A stretch of DNA of 64,000 nt from Chloroflexota bacterium. Its GTDB lineage: Bacteria; Chloroflexota; Anaerolineae; SpSt-313. Made by a program: the position numbers and the translations under genes. The number at the start of each line of letters is the position of its first letter. The first letter of the stretch is position 1. The stretch is taken from the NCBI GenBank assembly GCA_029553955.1, contig JAKPJZ010000250.1, positions 186,001 through 250,000 on the forward strand, in the 5' to 3' direction. This document shows, piece after piece, positions 61,658 through 64,000 of this stretch. The notes under the pieces are model-generated. The model saw nothing but the letters and a program-made list of their open reading frames with translations. It made no database searches and was not told where the DNA came from.

Positions 61658-62569
61658 GTGGCCGTGATCTTGAGCTCGGACCTCAGCGTGCCCGAAGCCC
61701 CGGTGCTGCTCGCCGACGGCAGTTGGCTGCTGGTCGAGATGGGCGCCGACCGGGGCTCGGTGACCCACCTGAGCCGCGATGGCCGCGAGAAGCACATCGT
61801 CGCCCGCACGGGCCGGCCCAACGGCCTGGCGCTCGATGGGCAGGGCGCGATCTGGGTGGCAGAGTCGTGGGACCCGGCGCTCCTGCGTGTGGGCCCCGAC
61901 GGCCGGGTGGAGGTATGGCTGACCGCGTGCGAAGGCGAGCCCTTTCTCTTCCCCAATGACCTGGCCTTCGGGCCTGATGGCGCTCTGTACATGACCGATT
62001 CGGGCGTGCGCGTGCAGGACCTGCTGGAGTGCGGCCAGATCCGCCCTGATTATGCGATGCTGCCCATGGATGGCCGGGTCTACCGCATCGACATCGCCCG
62101 CCGCGAGGCCGTCAAGCTCGACTCGGCGCTGCGTTTCGCCAACGGCCTCGCCTTTGGCCGCGACGGTGACCTCTATGTCGCAGAGACGCTGACGGGCTGG
62201 GTGTACCGCTACGCCCTGGCCGATGGCGGCGTTGCGGGCCGCGCCGAGTTTGCCAACGTCGTGCAGCGTGGAGCGCCGACCGGCTTTCAGGGGCCCGATG
62301 GCTGCAAGTTCGGCGCCGATGGCCACCTCTACGTGGCCGTCTTCGGCCAGGGCCATGTGGCCGACGTCGCTCCTGATGGCGCCGTCGTGCGACGCATTTG
62401 GACGGCCGGCGCGCTGCCGACGAACCTGGCCTTTGGGCCCGGCGGTGACCGGCGCATCTATGTGACCGAGGATGAGTACGGCGCGGTCGAAGTGTTCGAC
62501 GTCGGCGTCGATGGCCTGCCGCTGTGGGCGCCACTCGCGGCTGGTACGGGCATTGCTGGGGCCGGGTGA
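61658..62569 (+). CDS. SMP-30/gluconolactonase-family beta-propeller
   Basis: PNGLALDGQGAIWVAES, FPNDLAFGPDGALYMTDSG, FANGLAFGRDGDLYVAET. Confidence 0.88.
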   Translation: MAVILSSDLSVPEAPVLLADGSWLLVEMGADRGSVTHLSRDGREKHIVARTGRPNGLALDGQGAIWVAESWDPALLRVGPDGRVEVWLTACEGEPFLFPNDLAFGPDGALYMTDSGVRVQDLLECGQIRPDYAMLPMDGRVYRIDIARREAVKLDSALRFANGLAFGRDGDLYVAETLTGWVYRYALADGGVAGRAEFANVVQRGAPTGFQGPDGCKFGADGHLYVAVFGQGHVADVAPDGAVVRRIWTAGALPTNLAFGPGGDRRIYVTEDEYGAVEVFDVGVDGLPLWAPLAAGTGIAGAG

Positions 62570-62598
62570 GAAGCCATACCGACCGTGTGGAGGACAGT

Positions 62599-63564
62599 AT
62601 GAGGTTCCAGCAAGGGGTCGACACGCTGGCCCAGCAGAAAGTGCTGGATCCCATCTCGCAGACGATCCAGGATCTGGTCAAGGGCATCTACCGCTCGGGC
62701 GGCGTCGCAGGCCGGCAGGTAGGCAATGCCATGTACGGCACCTGGCTTGGCCATCCCTTTCACCCCTCTACGACCGATGTGGTCGTCGGCAGTTGGACCG
62801 GCGGGTTCGTGCTTGACGTGCTCAACGCCGTCACCGGCAGCGGCCTCTTTGCCCGTTGCGCAGATGCTGCCGTGGCCATCGGCACCCTGGGCGCTCTGGC
62901 CGCCGTGCCTTCGGGCCTCACCGATTTCCAGCATCCCAGTGGAGAGGCGCGCCGCGTTGGCCTGGTGCATGGCCTGCTCAACATCGGCGGTACCCTGCTC
63001 CAGATGCTCTCGCTGCTGCAGCGGGCGCGGGGTGAGCGGGGCAGCGCCCGTACCCTCTCGAGCATGGCGTTTGGTGGGCTCCTGGTGTCGGCCTACCTGG
63101 GCGGCGACATCATCGACAAGTACCAGGTCGGCGTCAATCGCGCCGCCGGCGAAACGGTGCCCGCCGATTTCGTGGCGGTGATGCGGGAGGCCGATCTGCC
63201 ACAGGAGCGGCTGCACCAGGTCGACGTCAACGGCTCGCCAGTGCTCTTGGTGCGCCGGGGCGATCGCATCTATGCCATGCATGCCACCTGCACGCACATG
63301 GGCGGTCCGTTGGCCCAAGGCACGATTGCCGGTGATGCCGTGCAGTGCCCCTGGCATGGCTCGCGCTTTGCCTTCGATGATGGCCATGTGATCGGCGGCC
63401 CGGCGAGTTACCCGGAGCGCTGCCTGGCGACGCGCGTGCGCAACGGCATGATCGAGGTCGGGCCGGGCGCCGGCCTGGGCCGCTGCCGGCACGAGCCGGT
63501 CTCGACGAGGCAGGCCCAGGCCGAGGCAGAGAGGCAGATGGCTGTGGCGCCGGCCCTCCGCTAG
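62599..63564 (+). CDS. DUF2231 membrane domain fused to C-terminal Rieske [2Fe-2S] domain
   Basis: GHPFHPSTTDVVVGSWTGGFVLDVL; CTHMGGPLAQG ... CPWHGSRF. Confidence 0.88.
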   Translation: MRFQQGVDTLAQQKVLDPISQTIQDLVKGIYRSGGVAGRQVGNAMYGTWLGHPFHPSTTDVVVGSWTGGFVLDVLNAVTGSGLFARCADAAVAIGTLGALAAVPSGLTDFQHPSGEARRVGLVHGLLNIGGTLLQMLSLLQRARGERGSARTLSSMAFGGLLVSAYLGGDIIDKYQVGVNRAAGETVPADFVAVMREADLPQERLHQVDVNGSPVLLVRRGDRIYAMHATCTHMGGPLAQGTIAGDAVQCPWHGSRFAFDDGHVIGGPASYPERCLATRVRNGMIEVGPGAGLGRCRHEPVSTRQAQAEAERQMAVAPALR

Positions 63565-63571
63565 GCCTGTT

Positions 63572-63682
63572 TTCCGCATCGAGCAGAGGCGGCTCCCACG
63601 GCGCCGGGCTCAGTCTGTGGCAGAGGGCAACCCTGCGCGGCCACGGCCGGCGGCGTGGGAGCCGCCTCTGCTCGATGCGGAA
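63572..63682. repeat. Long inverted repeat 3' of Rieske gene
   Basis: TTCCGCATCGAGCAGAGGCGGCTCCCACG ... CGTGGGAGCCGCCTCTGCTCGATGCGGAA (29 bp perfect arms). Confidence 0.9.
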
Positions 63683-63742
63683 TCTGGGCCAAGTGCCTCC
63701 GAGTTGGTTGTGCGATGCATCCCGAGAACCGGCGACGTAATG

Positions 63743-64000
63743 CTAGAAAATGCCGGGCTCGCCGCGGGCGGTGGTCAGGTCGCCAGGCCGCTTTCTGAGG
63801 CCCATGGGTAGAATGGACCGGCGATACACTGACCTGAGCAGGAGCCCCGATGCCGTGTACCAACCGGCCGCCGCTGCAGCCATGAACACCGCGCCCGCGG
63901 CCACGGTCACGGTCGGGTCGCCGGTCGCGTTCGCGGCCGATCCGACGGCAGCGCCTGAGGCCAACAGGAACAGGGTCGCGCACAGGGCCAGGTTCACCCT
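63743..64000 (-). CDS. C-terminal part of GPR1/FUN34/YaaH (SatP-like) acetate transporter, truncated by window edge
   Basis: NLALCATLFLLASGAAVGSAANATGDPTVTVAAGAVFMAAAAAGWYTASGLLLRSVYRRSILPMG. Confidence 0.6.
   Translation of the reverse strand, partial: RVNLALCATLFLLASGAAVGSAANATGDPTVTVAAGAVFMAAAAAGWYTASGLLLRSVYRRSILPMGLRKRPGDLTTARGEPGIF

Overview
The window is a GC-rich, gene-dense bacterial chromosome segment. Its gene content and repeat style suggest Chloroflexota/Anaerolineae-like, but I cannot confirm taxonomy without a search. I support about 48 protein-coding genes and no rRNA, tRNA, CRISPR or prophage. Main blocks: (1) PHP hydrolase, DUF5666/PA14 protein, archaeal-type (type II) GAPDH, and two paralogous 5'-nucleotidases flanking a gluzincin-like lipoprotein; (2) a Mo/W-cofactor block (FdhD, two MoaD-like proteins, tungsten-type AOR, MoaA, MOSC); (3) two-component and M50/CBS protease genes; (4) superoxide reductase, EncFtn-like ferritin and DoxX; (5) a MazEF/PemIK-type TA pair; (6) a minus-strand amino-sugar/PTS regulon (DeoR, SIS, GatZ-like, PTS IIA/IIB/IIC, NagA, SIS) with an in-frame amber codon in the GatZ-like gene and two near-identical promoter/operator modules; (7) a heavy-metal P1B-ATPase with a DKTRT (not DKTGT) phosphorylation motif and a palindromic repeat inserted in frame; (8) a carbamoyl-transfer/catabolic block resembling the yge/yqe cluster (two PLP enzymes, GntR, M20 deacylase, carbamoyltransferase, carbamate kinase); (9) Rel, ECF sigma, Ldh-family dehydrogenase, GalE, a glycosyltransferase with a repeat-derived insert, MFS, TauE, SMP-30 and Rieske-DUF2231. 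The most unusual layer is non-genic: many long, often mathematically perfect palindromes (62-98 bp) and modular REP/MITE-like elements. They share cores or tips but have different stems, mostly sit at gene 3' ends, and in at least three cases contribute to coding sequence.
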